Shown here: positions 44,074 to 53,470 of the stretch, one piece after another | How the letters are laid out: each line of letters begins with the position of its first letter | Position numbering within the stretch: position 1 is the first letter of the stretch | Assembly (NCBI GenBank): GCA_003762615.1 | Contig: RIAZ01000018.1 | Location: 1-64,000, forward strand | Source: Muribaculaceae bacterium Isolate-037 (Harlan) | GTDB taxonomy: Bacteria; Bacteroidota; Bacteroidia; Bacteroidales; Muribaculaceae | Direction: 5' to 3' | Length of the DNA: 64,000 bases | The notes under the pieces: generated by a model | The model's input: the letters and a program-made list of their open reading frames with translations, nothing else | Told to the model about the DNA's origin: nothing | Database searches by the model: none | Position numbers and translations under genes: made by a program

Positions 44074-46107
44074 ATGAAATTACATGTATATCTAACCATG
44101 ACAGCTCTGCTTATGACCGCAGGCTCAGTAGCCACAACATCTCAGGTTATGGCTCAAAGCACGTATGACTCTCAGTTCATCAGCTATCCTACATATAATG
44201 GCGATGACCTCGAGCTTTCAGTGAATAATTCCGGAACGCATTTCCGCCTTTGGAGCCCTGAAGCACAGGAGGCAAGAGTAAACCTTTACAATGATGGACA
44301 CACCGGCAAGCCGTATCAGGTGGTCGAAATGAAGAAGGATGCCGCCAACGGCACCTGGACCGCCTCCCTGCCGGAGAAACTTTATGGCAAGTTCTACACC
44401 TTCCAGATAAAATGGAAAGGGGAATGGAAGAACGAGACTCCCGGAGTGTGGGCGAAAGCCGTCGGGGTCAACGGCAAGCGTGCCGCCATAATTGATTTTG
44501 CAAAGACCAATCCTGAGGGTTGGGATGCCGACAGACGCCCGGAAGTGAAGAACTTCTCCGACGTCATCGTGTATGAGATGCATCACCGTGACATGTCGAT
44601 GCACCCCTCTTCCGGAATCGCCAACAAGGGTAAGTTTCTTGCCTTGACCGAGGATGGCACAGTGACACCGCTCGGAGAGAAGACCGGAATCGACCATCTG
44701 AAGGAACTCGGCGTAACCCACGTGCATATCCTCCCATCCTACGACTATAACTCTGTGGATGAGACCAACCTTCAGAACAACACCTACAACTGGGGATATG
44801 ATCCGCAGAACTATAACGCACCAGAAGGCTCCTACTCCACCAACCCTTCCGACCCCTCGACCCGAGTGCGCGAGATGAAGGAGATGGTGAAGGCTCTGCA
44901 TGATGCCGGGATCGGTGTCATAATGGACGTGGTGTATAACCATACAGCTGAAAATGACGGTTCGAATTTCGAACTGACCGCTCCGGGATATTACCATCGC
45001 CATTGGGACGACGGACGCTATTCCGACGCTTCCGGATGTGGCAATGAGACCGCCTCCGACCTGAAGCAGATGCAGGATTATATCATCAACTCCACGAAAT
45101 ATTGGGCAAAGGAGTATCATATCGACGGATTCCGTTTCGACCTAATGGCGATTCATGACACGGAGACTATGAACAAGGTGGCTGAAGAGCTGAAGAAAAT
45201 TGACCCCTCCATCTTCGTATATGGCGAGGGTTGGACTGCCGGTGATTCCCCATTGGCAGTAGAGAGAAGAGCTCTGAAGGAGAACGTATCGAAGATGAAG
45301 GATATAGCCGTTTTCTCCGATGATCTCCGCGATGCCGTTAAGGGTCATTACACTAATGCCGCCGACCGTGGATTCGCCACAGGTAAGCCCGGCAATGAGG
45401 AGACTGTGAAAATCGGCATCGTAGCTGCAACGAACCATCCGCAAGTGGATTATTCCAAAGGGCAAAATTCCAAATTCCCATACGCTGATTCGCCGGAGAT
45501 GATCGTAAACTATGTATCCTGCCATGACGATATGTGCCTGACCGACAAGCTTCATCACTCTATGGAGGGCGAGCCGGAGGAGAATATGCTTGAGGCTGCC
45601 AAACTTGCGCAGACAATCGTGTTCACATCACAAGGCACCCCGTTCATGTTCGCCGGCGAGGAGATTTTCCGTGGCAAGAAGGGTAATCACAACACCTACA
45701 ACATGCCCGACTCCGTAAATGCCATCGACTGGGCAAATAAATCGAAATATCGCGACCAGTTTGACTATTACCGTGAGCTGGTGGCTCTCCGCAAGGCTCA
45801 TCCCGCATTCCGCATGACTTCTGCCGACGACATCGCGAAGCATCTCGTATTTGATAAGATCGACTCCAAGAAGACCCCGAATCTCATATCCTATTCGCTG
45901 AAGGAGAATGCCAACGGCGACAGCTGGAAGGAGATTAAGGTGGTATTCAACGGTGCATCCCACGAGCAGACGGTCAACATAGCCAAAGGGAAATGGATGA
46001 TTGTGGCACAGAACGGCAAGATGGCTCACGACGGCTCTCTCGGCACGACAAACGGCGGCAAGATCACCCTCGCCCCCTATTCCGCCCTCATCCTCGCAAA
46101 AGAATAA
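44074..46107 (+). CDS. pulA: secreted type I pullulanase (GH13)
   Basis: A 677-aa GH13 enzyme with a signal peptide (first 27 residues). A CBM48-like N-terminal domain (about 50-140; THFRLWSPEAQEARVNLY) precedes the catalytic barrel, which has the type I pullulanase mark YNWGYDP near residue 239, the nucleophile in DGFRFDLMA near 355, the acid/base in YGEGWTAG near 385 and the third acid in VSCHDD. It hydrolyses alpha-1,6 bonds in pullulan, glycogen or starch. The signal peptide places it in the periplasm or on the surface. It is a single gene, not part of a Sus-type cluster here. Confidence 0.95.
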   Translation: MKLHVYLTMTALLMTAGSVATTSQVMAQSTYDSQFISYPTYNGDDLELSVNNSGTHFRLWSPEAQEARVNLYNDGHTGKPYQVVEMKKDAANGTWTASLPEKLYGKFYTFQIKWKGEWKNETPGVWAKAVGVNGKRAAIIDFAKTNPEGWDADRRPEVKNFSDVIVYEMHHRDMSMHPSSGIANKGKFLALTEDGTVTPLGEKTGIDHLKELGVTHVHILPSYDYNSVDETNLQNNTYNWGYDPQNYNAPEGSYSTNPSDPSTRVREMKEMVKALHDAGIGVIMDVVYNHTAENDGSNFELTAPGYYHRHWDDGRYSDASGCGNETASDLKQMQDYIINSTKYWAKEYHIDGFRFDLMAIHDTETMNKVAEELKKIDPSIFVYGEGWTAGDSPLAVERRALKENVSKMKDIAVFSDDLRDAVKGHYTNAADRGFATGKPGNEETVKIGIVAATNHPQVDYSKGQNSKFPYADSPEMIVNYVSCHDDMCLTDKLHHSMEGEPEENMLEAAKLAQTIVFTSQGTPFMFAGEEIFRGKKGNHNTYNMPDSVNAIDWANKSKYRDQFDYYRELVALRKAHPAFRMTSADDIAKHLVFDKIDSKKTPNLISYSLKENANGDSWKEIKVVFNGASHEQTVNIAKGKWMIVAQNGKMAHDGSLGTTNGGKITLAPYSALILAKE

Positions 46108-46128
46108 GCTAAAACACTCTGAAAGAAT

Positions 46129-46164
46129 AAGCCTCCGCTATGGATTGCACCATAGCGGAGGCTT
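46129..46164. terminator. bidirectional terminator
   Basis: AAGCCTCCGCTATGG and CCATAGCGGAGGCTT are perfect 15-bp arms around a 6-nt loop, between convergent pulA and the plug-protein gene. Confidence 0.8.
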
Positions 46165-46178
46165 TGTCATATCGCGAA

Positions 46179-47429
46179 TCAGAGCACAGTCGCCCCGACA
46201 AGCCTATCCCCGCGCGATCCGGGCTGACGCAGATATACCTTCACCAGATATTCATTACGCGTCTCATATTTATCTCCGTCAATAGGAGCCGGAGTGTACA
46301 CTCCCCCTCTATCCACCACATACTGATAATTATAGCTTCCTTGCTTCAGCGGAATCTCCGCCACGTAGCACTGCCGCACATCATCATATCGCATACGGTT
46401 GAAATCGCCGAAACGATGCGACGTGAAATCACCATCCACATATACCGGCTCTGCAATACGCGGCATCTCGAGCGTGAAATGCACCGTCACGTAATCCGCC
46501 CCCAAATCCGGGTTGCTCGAATTATATTCATCTATCTTGAACCGCCCGTGCTGCGTTTCGTCATAAATATAATCCTTCTCCTCACGCGGCTCATCCACCG
46601 ACAGATAGGCATGCCAGTTGCTACCACCGAATTTTACAGAATCGGTATGCATGCCGGCGTAATCCGCCCTCACTGTCTCAAAACGCCGATACTCATCCCC
46701 GGCATTGAATACCAATGCCGGATCATGAGCGTAGACTATGGTCCCCCCCTCTGTCCGAAGCGGACCGGCAAGCGTGCGCGTAGTTTCCGGACGGTTGTTC
46801 TGAGTGACCGTCACCACAAGATCCTGATACGGGTTTATCCTCGATCCATCGCCCACATCAACGGTGATATACAGTTGCTGCCATCTGTCGTTGACACCTC
46901 GGTCGGTGCGCGCAGTGACGTTTCCCGCTATCGCCACGCTATTCTCTGATACGCAGAACCGCTGCTGAAGCAATATCTCATCCGGCTCACTCTCCGGATA
47001 CACCTGCATGAGATAGTTGCCGCTGACGAGCAGCTGCATATCCTCATTCGGAATCTCCACTCGATAATTTACGTAATGCACGTAGGTGCCCGATGAATAG
47101 GCATAGTCGGTTATGTCACATTCATTGAACCCGCCGACGTATTCCGGCTCAAGCAGACGCGATGGCTGCCAGTCGGCATTACAATGCAGTATACGGTAGC
47201 GTAGATACTGATGCTCATCCCCGAGTATGTCGAATTTCACCACAAGGCGGTCAGACGTGCCGAGCCTCACCACCGGCGGCGACATGAAGTAATCCGGATT
47301 CTCCACCGACAGTGTGCGCACATCGCGGCTGAACACCCCCGACAACGTATCAAGCGGGTATACTGCCATCCCACCTAAATACAGCATGGAGAGGAGCAGC
47401 ATTGCTCTCAGGCAATCCATCGTCACCAT
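46179..47429 (-). CDS. type IX secretion system plug protein (DUF5103)
   Basis: A 416-aa protein of the DUF5103 family (PF17116), which includes the plug protein that closes the SprA/Sov translocon of the T9SS. Features: signal peptide at the N-terminus, the early block VENPDYFMSPPVVRLGTSDRLVVKFDILGDEHQYLRY, the line HCNADWQPSRLLEPEYVGGFNECDITDYAYS, and the C-terminal GSYNYQYVVDRGG part. The start overlaps the ung stop by 7 bp, so the two are co-transcribed. An inner Met at 47420 is an equally good start. Confidence 0.85.
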   Translation of the reverse strand: MVTMDCLRAMLLLSMLYLGGMAVYPLDTLSGVFSRDVRTLSVENPDYFMSPPVVRLGTSDRLVVKFDILGDEHQYLRYRILHCNADWQPSRLLEPEYVGGFNECDITDYAYSSGTYVHYVNYRVEIPNEDMQLLVSGNYLMQVYPESEPDEILLQQRFCVSENSVAIAGNVTARTDRGVNDRWQQLYITVDVGDGSRINPYQDLVVTVTQNNRPETTRTLAGPLRTEGGTIVYAHDPALVFNAGDEYRRFETVRADYAGMHTDSVKFGGSNWHAYLSVDEPREEKDYIYDETQHGRFKIDEYNSSNPDLGADYVTVHFTLEMPRIAEPVYVDGDFTSHRFGDFNRMRYDDVRQCYVAEIPLKQGSYNYQYVVDRGGVYTPAPIDGDKYETRNEYLVKVYLRQPGSRGDRLVGATVL

Positions 47430-48091
47430 ACAATCGGAGTCTTGCCGTGTGCCACAAGATATTCATTCGCCTTGGAGAAATGACGGTTGCCGAAGAATCC
47501 TCTGTAGGCGGATAGTGGCGACGGATGCGGGGAGGTGAGCACCAGATGCTTCTCCCGGTCAATCTTCGCACCCTTCCTTATGGCATCCGATCCCCACAGC
47601 ATGAATACCAGCCCCATCTTCTCGCTCGCGAGTGCATTAACGGCGGCATCGGTAAACGTCTCCCATCCAATTCCGGAATGTGACTTGGGAGCATGCTCCC
47701 TGACGGTTAGCGATGAATTCAGAAGCAGCACACCCTGACGTGCCCATCGGCTGAGATCGCCGTCGGCGGGCATCGGTGCGCCGGTGTCGGCACTCACCTC
47801 CTTGAAGATGTTGACAAGCGACGGAGGCATCATCACGCCGGGAGCCACCGAGAAGCATAATCCGTTCGCCTGTCCCGGTCCATGGTAAGGATCCTGACCG
47901 ATGATGACCACCTTGGTGGCATCAAACGGCGACGCATCAAACGCCGCGAAAATCTCCTTGCCGGGGGGATACACTCTCACCGTCGGGTCGGCATAATCCT
48001 GACGCACCTTCTGCGTCAACGCCCTGAAATACGGTTTTTCAAATTCCTCTGAAAGATGATTCTTCCATCCCTCCTCTATCTTGACTTCCAT
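47423..48091 (-). CDS. ung: uracil-DNA glycosylase
   Basis: Family 1 UDG of 222 aa; removes uracil from DNA. The water-activating Asp lies in GQDPYHGPGQANGLCFSV and the second active-site motif is TSPHPSPLSAYRGF, with LLNSSLTVREHAPKSH between. Full length. It shares an overlap with the T9SS plug gene. Its 5' side faces the tRNA-Arg promoter. Confidence 0.98.
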   Translation of the reverse strand: MEVKIEEGWKNHLSEEFEKPYFRALTQKVRQDYADPTVRVYPPGKEIFAAFDASPFDATKVVIIGQDPYHGPGQANGLCFSVAPGVMMPPSLVNIFKEVSADTGAPMPADGDLSRWARQGVLLLNSSLTVREHAPKSHSGIGWETFTDAAVNALASEKMGLVFMLWGSDAIRKGAKIDREKHLVLTSPHPSPLSAYRGFFGNRHFSKANEYLVAHGKTPIVW

Positions 48092-48110
48092 ATTGATTTC
48101 AAATTATATT

Positions 48111-48142
48111 TTTGCAAAGTTCGGAAATTTTAATTAACTTTG
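48111..48142 (+). promoter_or_regulatory. tRNA-Arg promoter
   Basis: TTTG (48111-48114), a 20-bp spacer and TAACTTTG (48135-48142): an exact consensus match 35 bp before the tRNA 5' end. Confidence 0.8.
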
Positions 48143-48177
48143 CAACGGTGATGAGAAAATCATCCGCATATATACAC

Positions 48178-48249
48178 GTCTCCATAGTTCAATGGATAGA
48201 ATATCGGATTCCGGTTCCGACGATTAGGGTTCGACTCCCTATGGAGATA
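48178..48249 (+). tRNA. tRNA-Arg (anticodon CCG)
   Basis: A complete cloverleaf: acceptor GTCTCCA/TGGAGAT (first pair G-U), D arm GTTC/GAAT, anticodon stem TCGGA/TCCGA with loop TTCCGGT giving anticodon CCG, variable region CGAT, and T arm TAGGG-TTCGACT-CCCTA. It reads codon CGG. CCA is not encoded. Confidence 0.95.
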
Positions 48250-48252
48250 CAG

Positions 48253-48302
48253 AAATATCCTTCTAATATATGATTGCAGATATATTGGAAGGATATTTTT
48301 TA
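48253..48302 (+). terminator. tRNA-Arg terminator
   Basis: ATATCCTTCTAATATAT pairs with ATATATTGGAAGGATAT (17 bp, one G-T), then TTTTTATTTT. Confidence 0.85.
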
Positions 48303-48470
48303 TTTTGGCAGGCAATAGCCTGAATGCATACGTCAATACCGGATGACACATTCCAGATATCCCCAACCCGGATTTCCAGCGTAAATAAACAAATAATTTA
48401 TTTACTAATTTAATATTTTTTCACACTTGTAATGATGATTATATCGTAAATAAGTTATAACTTTGCAGTG

Positions 48471-48560
48471 AAATTTAGGTATCTATAATCCTAACATGTA
48501 AGAATTTATTTAGTTAAGCAAAAAAGAAGAGTGGACTGATTGTGAAATCCGTCCACTTTC
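48471..48560 (+). ncRNA. candidate small RNA
   Basis: A -7 box TAACTTTG at 48458-48465 (no good -33) is followed about 65 nt later by a terminator-like hairpin, GTGGACTGATT/AATCCGTCCAC at 48531-48555 (one mismatch), then TTTCTATTTT. The product would be about 90 nt. No reading frame or known RNA family was recognised. Confidence 0.4.
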
Positions 48561-48585
48561 TATTTTATATATACCTCTATCCCAA

Positions 48586-49170
48586 TCATTTATTCTCCTG
48601 CTGACGCAGCCATTCCTTCGCAGTATGCTCCAGCTCGGCATACCATTCCTCTCCGAATTTACGGATCAACGGCTCTTTAAGAAATTCGTATGCCCTCACT
48701 TTCCTGGATCTACCCAGAATCTCGGCACACTTGCAGATTTTCCACCTATGAAGATTAACTGCGGTCATATCCCCATATTTTCTGAGCCTCACGGGATATA
48801 GATGGCATGATGAGGGCTTCAATTGCGGAAGTTTCCCCTTTCGGTATGCTTTCTCAAGGGCACAAAGGCACTTCCCTCCCTCGGCATACGTAGTGAACAC
48901 ACAGTCCTTCCCCTCCACAATCTGAGTGACAAGATCCCCCTCCTCATCAATATATGACGCCCCACACTCCTTTATGATGGACTGTGCCGACGGATTGAGC
49001 AGCGGGAGAATCTCATCCATGTGTCTCTCAATCTCCTCCCTCTCCTCCTCAAGAAGCGGCGCACCTGCATCTCCGTCAATGCAGCACTGACCAAGACAAG
49101 AATCAAGATCGCACACAAAAAAACGCTCTATAAGGTCGAGCGAAACCATAGTATCTTTTATAAGTAGCAT
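48586..49170 (-). CDS. DUF3109 family protein
   Basis: A 194-aa cytoplasmic protein with several conserved cysteines: CDLDSCLGQCC near residue 20, KDCVFTT and GGKCLCALE in the middle, and SSCHLYPVR and WKICKC further on. The pattern resembles YkgJ/DUF3109 proteins thought to bind zinc or an Fe-S cluster. Biochemical function is unknown. An inner Met at residue 8 may be the true start. It is close to the family's usual length. Confidence 0.83.
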   Translation of the reverse strand: MLLIKDTMVSLDLIERFFVCDLDSCLGQCCIDGDAGAPLLEEEREEIERHMDEILPLLNPSAQSIIKECGASYIDEEGDLVTQIVEGKDCVFTTYAEGGKCLCALEKAYRKGKLPQLKPSSCHLYPVRLRKYGDMTAVNLHRWKICKCAEILGRSRKVRAYEFLKEPLIRKFGEEWYAELEHTAKEWLRQQENK

Positions 49171-49241
49171 CTCTTATCGTAGATTAAATCTCAATATATC
49201 TTCCAAAACCCTAACAATCGCTCCATCTACCCCACTATCAA

Positions 49242-49278
49242 CCTTAAACCTTAAACCATAAACTATAAACCATAAACC
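49242..49278. repeat. WTAAACY heptamer array
   Basis: Five tandem heptamers (TTAAACC, TTAAACC, ATAAACT, ATAAACC, ATAAACC) directly next to the cls stop codon. The same heptamer is found in the element at 41604-41760. Confidence 0.8.
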
Positions 49279-50724
49279 CTACAAAATCGGCGAGACAAGA
49301 CGCAACAATGACTCAAGGAATCGATGATACAACGGGCGTCTCTTCCATCGGTCGAGAGTCAGCTTAGTGCTCTGCGCGACATCTTCAAAGAATATGTCGC
49401 GCATCTTACGGTTGATATTCTCATCATATATCAGCAGGTTACATTCGAAATTATTCTCGAAACTGCGGAAATCAAAATTTGTGGAACCTGCAGTCACAAA
49501 CATGTCGTCTATTATCATTGCCTTTGCATGGAGCATACCGGGCTCATACAGATACACCTTGATGCCGGATTTCAGGCACTCCGATATATAGGAGAATGAT
49601 GCGTAATGAAGCAAGCGGCTGTCAGTGTTGCGCGGCATCATTATCCTGACATCCACTTTTGCCAACGCTGCTGCCTGTAGGGCACTCAGCAAACCGTCGG
49701 TCGGAAGAAAATATGGTGTCTGTATGTATATCGTGCGGCGTGCCGACGAGATGGCGCGCAGGAAACATAGCGTCAGGTTGTTCCATCTCTCCGTGGGGCC
49801 TCCCGTCACGAGCTGCACGCCGACACTGTTGCTGTTGACGTTGAGCTTCGGCGTAACCTCAGGCACGTATGGCTCTTTCTTCAAGAAATTCCAGTCAATC
49901 GCAAAGGAATACACAAGCGACTCCACAATATCGCCCGTCACCCTGAAATGCGTATCTCTCCACACTTCTCCGTTGGGCAGACCATTCACGTAGCGGTCGG
50001 CTATGTTCATACCCCCGATATATCCTATACTCCCGTCGATCACCACAATCTTCCTATGGTTTCTCCAGTTGATTCTGTTGGCAAAATGAGGGAAGTTGAC
50101 GCGGAAGAAAGGATGGGTCTGCACTCCCGCCCTCTCCATGTTGGTAAAGAAACTCTTCTTGGCAGAGAAGCTCCCGATGTGGTCATATATCACCTTCACC
50201 TTTATCCCCGCCTTCGCCTTGCGTATCAGTATGTCGGAGATTTCCGTGCCTATCTTGTCGTCAAGGAATATGTAGTATTGCAGCAGTATCGATTCCCTGG
50301 CATTCTCAAGATCACGCTTGAGCGATTCAAACTTGCTGATGCCATCGGTGAAAATGTCAATCTCATTATTGACAGTGAACGGGGCGCGACAGAGATTATG
50401 GGCAAGCTTCACGAGATTGCGATGTTCGGCAGAGAGGTCAAGGCTGTTCAGATTTATGCGTCGCGGAGAGTGTTCCCGGAGAATCTTACGCTTGTTATGG
50501 CGCGAGATCATGTGCATCCCCCTCAGGCTGCGTCCGAAGAACAGATAGAACACCAGCCCCACAATCGGAAGGAAAACCAGAGCGATCACCCACGACAGCG
50601 CACGTATCGGATTGCGGTTCTCACGTAGCACCACAATCACCGAGGCAATAATCATCAGCGCATACGCCACCGTGAGAAGAATCGCCAGCCAACTGTCAAG
50701 ATATATGGTTTCAGGGATATGCAT
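49279..50724 (-). CDS. cls: cardiolipin synthase
   Basis: Phospholipase-D-superfamily cardiolipin synthase of 481 aa. Two N-terminal transmembrane helices (about 10-60) precede two HKD motifs: HRKIVVIDGSIGYIGG and HAKAMIIDDMFVTAGSTN. It joins two phosphatidylglycerols (or PG and PE) to cardiolipin at the inner membrane. Length matches the ClsA type. It lies downstream of the ribosomal operon terminator, probably with its own promoter. Confidence 0.95.
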   Translation of the reverse strand: MHIPETIYLDSWLAILLTVAYALMIIASVIVVLRENRNPIRALSWVIALVFLPIVGLVFYLFFGRSLRGMHMISRHNKRKILREHSPRRINLNSLDLSAEHRNLVKLAHNLCRAPFTVNNEIDIFTDGISKFESLKRDLENARESILLQYYIFLDDKIGTEISDILIRKAKAGIKVKVIYDHIGSFSAKKSFFTNMERAGVQTHPFFRVNFPHFANRINWRNHRKIVVIDGSIGYIGGMNIADRYVNGLPNGEVWRDTHFRVTGDIVESLVYSFAIDWNFLKKEPYVPEVTPKLNVNSNSVGVQLVTGGPTERWNNLTLCFLRAISSARRTIYIQTPYFLPTDGLLSALQAAALAKVDVRIMMPRNTDSRLLHYASFSYISECLKSGIKVYLYEPGMLHAKAMIIDDMFVTAGSTNFDFRSFENNFECNLLIYDENINRKMRDIFFEDVAQSTKLTLDRWKRRPLYHRFLESLLRLVSPIL

Positions 50725-50771
50725 ATATATTCAATTAACCGCGCTAAGTTAATAAAAACAATTTAAACAGA

Positions 50772-50803
50772 CAAGAGCGACACCCGTATGAATGTCGCTC
50801 TTG
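50772..50803 (-). terminator. terminator of the ribosomal-protein operon
   Basis: CAAGAGCGACA and TGTCGCTCTTG are perfect 11-bp arms 24 bp past the rplQ stop, followed by a loosely T-rich stretch. Confidence 0.8.
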
Positions 50804-50827
50804 CGTAATATTAAATCATGCCGATAT

Positions 50828-51316
50828 TTATTCAGCCTTAGGAGCTTCCTCCGTAGCGGGAGCCTCAGCAGCGGGAGCCTCGTCAGCAGCGCCTTTCTTG
50901 CGGCGGCTACGGCGTGTGGATTTAGCTTTCTTCTCGCCGGCAGCCTCGAGCATGTTTTCATTGAAGTCAACGAGCTCGATCATTGCCATCTCAGCGTTGT
51001 CACCGAGACGGTGTCCTGTCTTGAGAATACGAGTATAGCCACCGGGACGGTCAGCCACTTTCTCTGCTATTACGCCGAAAAGTTCCTTAACGGCTTCCTT
51101 GTTCTGGAGGTAGCTGAAGACGAGGCGACGGTTTGCCATATCGTCGGTCTTAGACCTCGTGATAATCGGCTCAGCATATATACGCAATGCCTTAGCCTTT
51201 GCCAGAGTCGTGAAGATTCTCTTATGCATGATAAGAGAGATAGTGAGGTTCATGAGAAGCGCATCACGATGACCTTTCTTACGACCGAGGTGGTTGAATT
51301 TTTTATTGTGTCTCAT
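50828..51316 (-). CDS. rplQ: 50S ribosomal protein L17
   Basis: L17 with the typical start [24 protein letters not shown] and the [16 protein letters not shown] block. At 162 aa it is longer than E. coli L17 (127) because of a C-terminal extension of about 40 residues rich in Ala, Glu, Lys and Pro, starting with a basic stretch [10 protein letters not shown]. Such tails are common in Bacteroidetes. It is the last gene of the operon, 6 bp after rpoA. Confidence 0.97.
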   Translation of the reverse strand: MRHNKKFNHLGRKKGHRDALLMNLTISLIMHKRIFTTLAKAKALRIYAEPIITRSKTDDMANRRLVFSYLQNKEAVKELFGVIAEKVADRPGGYTRILKTGHRLGDNAEMAMIELVDFNENMLEAAGEKKAKSTRRSRRKKGAADEAPAAEAPATEEAPKAE

Positions 51317-51322
51317 CGTTGT

Positions 51323-52321
51323 TTAGTCTTTATCTAATTTATATTTTGAAATGTCCATCCCAAAGGAGAGGTTAAGACTTGCGAGCAGTTCGTCAAGCTC
51401 AGTGAGCGACTTCTTACCGAAGTTGCGGAACTTGAGCAGGTCGTTCTTGTTGAAGACCACGAGCTCGCCAAGCGTCTCGACCTCGGCGCTCTTAAGGCAG
51501 TTGAGGGCACGCACGGAAAGATCCATATCAGTGAGTTTGCTCTTCAGGAGCTGACGCATGTGAAGGACTTCTTCGTCAAACTCATCGACATCATTCTCCT
51601 TAGGAGTCTCAAGCGCAATCTTCTCGTCGCTGAAGAGCATGAAATGATAGATCAGAATCTTGGCAGCCTCCTTGAGTGCATCCTGCGGCGCGATAGAGCC
51701 GTCGGTAGTCACTTCGATAAGGAGCTTCTCATAGTCAGTCTTCTGCTCCACGCGGTAGTTCTCCACCGCATATTTCACGTTCTTGACGGGGGTGTAGATA
51801 GAGTCGATAGCTATCACGTTGGGATCGGAATCACCGAGCAGCTCACGGTTTTCGTCAGCCGGGATCCATCCGCGACCCTTGTTGATAGTAAACTCCATCT
51901 GGAAACTTGCCGAGGGATCAAGACGGCAGATTTCCAAATCCGGATTGAGTACTTCAAACCCGGAAAGCACCTTGCCCAGATCGCCTGCCTTAAGCACATC
52001 GGTGCCCGACACATTTACCACAGCTTTCTCTGTCTCATGGTCTTCGGTCAGCTGCTTGAATCTTACCTGTTTTAGGTTGAGGATGATATTGGTGACATCC
52101 TGCTTTACCCCGGGAATGGTGTCAAGCTCATGAGCGACTCCGTCAATACGGATAGAGCAGATGGCAAAGCCGCCGAGCGAAGCAAGAAGGATTCTGCGCA
52201 GCGCGTTGCCTATTGTCTGGCCGTAGCCCGGTTCAAGCGGCCGGAATTCGAACTTGCCGAACGAATTGTCGGCCTCAAGCATGATGACCTTGTCGGGTTT
52301 CTGAAATGCTAATATTGGCAT
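51323..52321 (-). CDS. rpoA: RNA polymerase alpha subunit
   Basis: Alpha subunit of 332 aa. The N-terminal assembly domain (about 1-230) has the conserved [29 protein letters not shown]; a flexible linker and a C-terminal domain (about 255-320; [16 protein letters not shown] and [16 protein letters not shown]) follow. It dimerises to nucleate core polymerase and contacts activators. Position after rpsD is the standard alpha-operon order. Confidence 0.98.
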   Translation of the reverse strand: MPILAFQKPDKVIMLEADNSFGKFEFRPLEPGYGQTIGNALRRILLASLGGFAICSIRIDGVAHELDTIPGVKQDVTNIILNLKQVRFKQLTEDHETEKAVVNVSGTDVLKAGDLGKVLSGFEVLNPDLEICRLDPSASFQMEFTINKGRGWIPADENRELLGDSDPNVIAIDSIYTPVKNVKYAVENYRVEQKTDYEKLLIEVTTDGSIAPQDALKEAAKILIYHFMLFSDEKIALETPKENDVDEFDEEVLHMRQLLKSKLTDMDLSVRALNCLKSAEVETLGELVVFNKNDLLKFRNFGKKSLTELDELLASLNLSFGMDISKYKLDKD

Positions 52322-52337
52322 GGGTTTCTATTGTTTA

Positions 52338-52943
52338 TTATTTAGAATACAACTCAACGATCAACTGTTCCTTGATAGTCTCCGGAATGTCTTCACGCTG
52401 CGGAACATGGAGGAATTTGCCCCCCTTTTTGCTCTCATCCCATTCAATCCAGGGATATTTGCTATGGTTGAAGCCGGCAAGGCAGTCGGCGATAACCTCA
52501 AGCGATTTTGACTTCTCACGGACAGCAACCACATCACCGGGTTTAACACGGTAAGAGGGGATATTTACCACCTTTCCGTTGACGGTGATATGCTTGTGGA
52601 GCACGATCTGACGTGCAGCCGGACGAGACGGAGCGATACCGAGACGATACACTACGTTGTCAAGACGGCTTTCGAGAAGCTGAAGGAGCACCTCACCGGT
52701 AATACCCTTAGTGCGGGCTGACTCCTCGAACAGGTTGCGGAACTGACGTTCCAACACGCCGTAAGTATATTTCGCTTTCTGTTTCTCTTTCAGCTGAGTG
52801 CCATATTCCGAAGTCTTTCTTCTGCGGTTGGCGCCATGCTGTCCCGGTGGATAGTTCTTCTTTGCCAGAACCTTGTCCTCACCGTAAATTGCCTCGCCGA
52901 ACTTGCGGGCGATTTTTGTCTTTGGGCCTGTATATCTTGCCAT
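52338..52943 (-). CDS. rpsD: 30S ribosomal protein S4
   Basis: S4, 201 aa: [20 protein letters not shown], the [10 protein letters not shown] block and an S4 RNA-binding domain (about 92-155; [14 protein letters not shown]). It is a primary 16S binder and in other bacteria represses its own operon. A 128-bp gap with strong stems separates it from rpsK, unusual inside this compact operon. Confidence 0.98.
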   Translation of the reverse strand: MARYTGPKTKIARKFGEAIYGEDKVLAKKNYPPGQHGANRRRKTSEYGTQLKEKQKAKYTYGVLERQFRNLFEESARTKGITGEVLLQLLESRLDNVVYRLGIAPSRPAARQIVLHKHITVNGKVVNIPSYRVKPGDVVAVREKSKSLEVIADCLAGFNHSKYPWIEWDESKKGGKFLHVPQREDIPETIKEQLIVELYSK

Positions 52944-52993
52944 TTTTTTCTTTGTGTTTTAATTAAAGTGGCCTTTTATCCTGCCTCCTTAGC

Positions 52994-53062
52994 GCAGCCG
53001 CGACTGCCGAGAGAAAGATGCTGGGGCAGTCTATTCGCATTCAGCGACAGGACAGGGGCTGC
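52994..53062 (-). promoter_or_regulatory. structured region upstream of rpsD
   Basis: Nested stems in the rpsK-rpsD gap: outer GCAGCC (52994-52999) with GGCTGC (53057-53062), inner GACTGCC (53002-53008) with GGCAGTC (53025-53031). Placement just ahead of rpsD suggests a possible S4-binding leader; this is inference from position and folding only. Confidence 0.45.
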
Positions 53063-53071
53063 TTTTTCCTA

Positions 53072-53461
53072 TTAAACTCTTCTTCTCTTAGGAGGACGAC
53101 ATCCGTTGTGGGGCAGCGGTGTGACATCTACAATCTCTGTCACCTCGATACCAGCTCCGTGCACTGTACGGATAGCTGACTCACGGCCGTTGCCCGGCCC
53201 CTTCACATAGGCTTTCACCTTGCGCAGGCCGAGATCGTATGCGACCTTGGCACAATCCTGCGCTGCCATCTGAGCTGCATAGGGAGTGTTCTTCTTGCTG
53301 CCTCTGAAGCCCATCTTGCCTGCAGAGCTCCAGGAGATAACCTGGCCCTCGCTGTTGGCAAGGCAAACGATAATGTTGTTGAAAGAGCTATGCACATGAA
53401 GCTGACCGTTGGCGTCAACCTTGACATTCCTCTTTTTAGCTGCGACTGTCTTTTTTGCCAT
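53072..53461 (-). CDS. rpsK: 30S ribosomal protein S11
   Basis: S11, 129 aa, with [18 protein letters not shown], the platform block [21 protein letters not shown] and the conserved basic end THNG-type [11 protein letters not shown]. Ten bp after rpsM. Normal length. Confidence 0.98.
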   Translation of the reverse strand: MAKKTVAAKKRNVKVDANGQLHVHSSFNNIIVCLANSEGQVISWSSAGKMGFRGSKKNTPYAAQMAAQDCAKVAYDLGLRKVKAYVKGPGNGRESAIRTVHGAGIEVTEIVDVTPLPHNGCRPPKRRRV

Positions 53462-53470
53462 ACTTTAATT

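Noticed and set aside
48178..48600. Integrated element at tRNA-Arg
   Set aside because: No integrase, no direct repeat of the tRNA 3' end and ordinary chromosomal genes on both sides.
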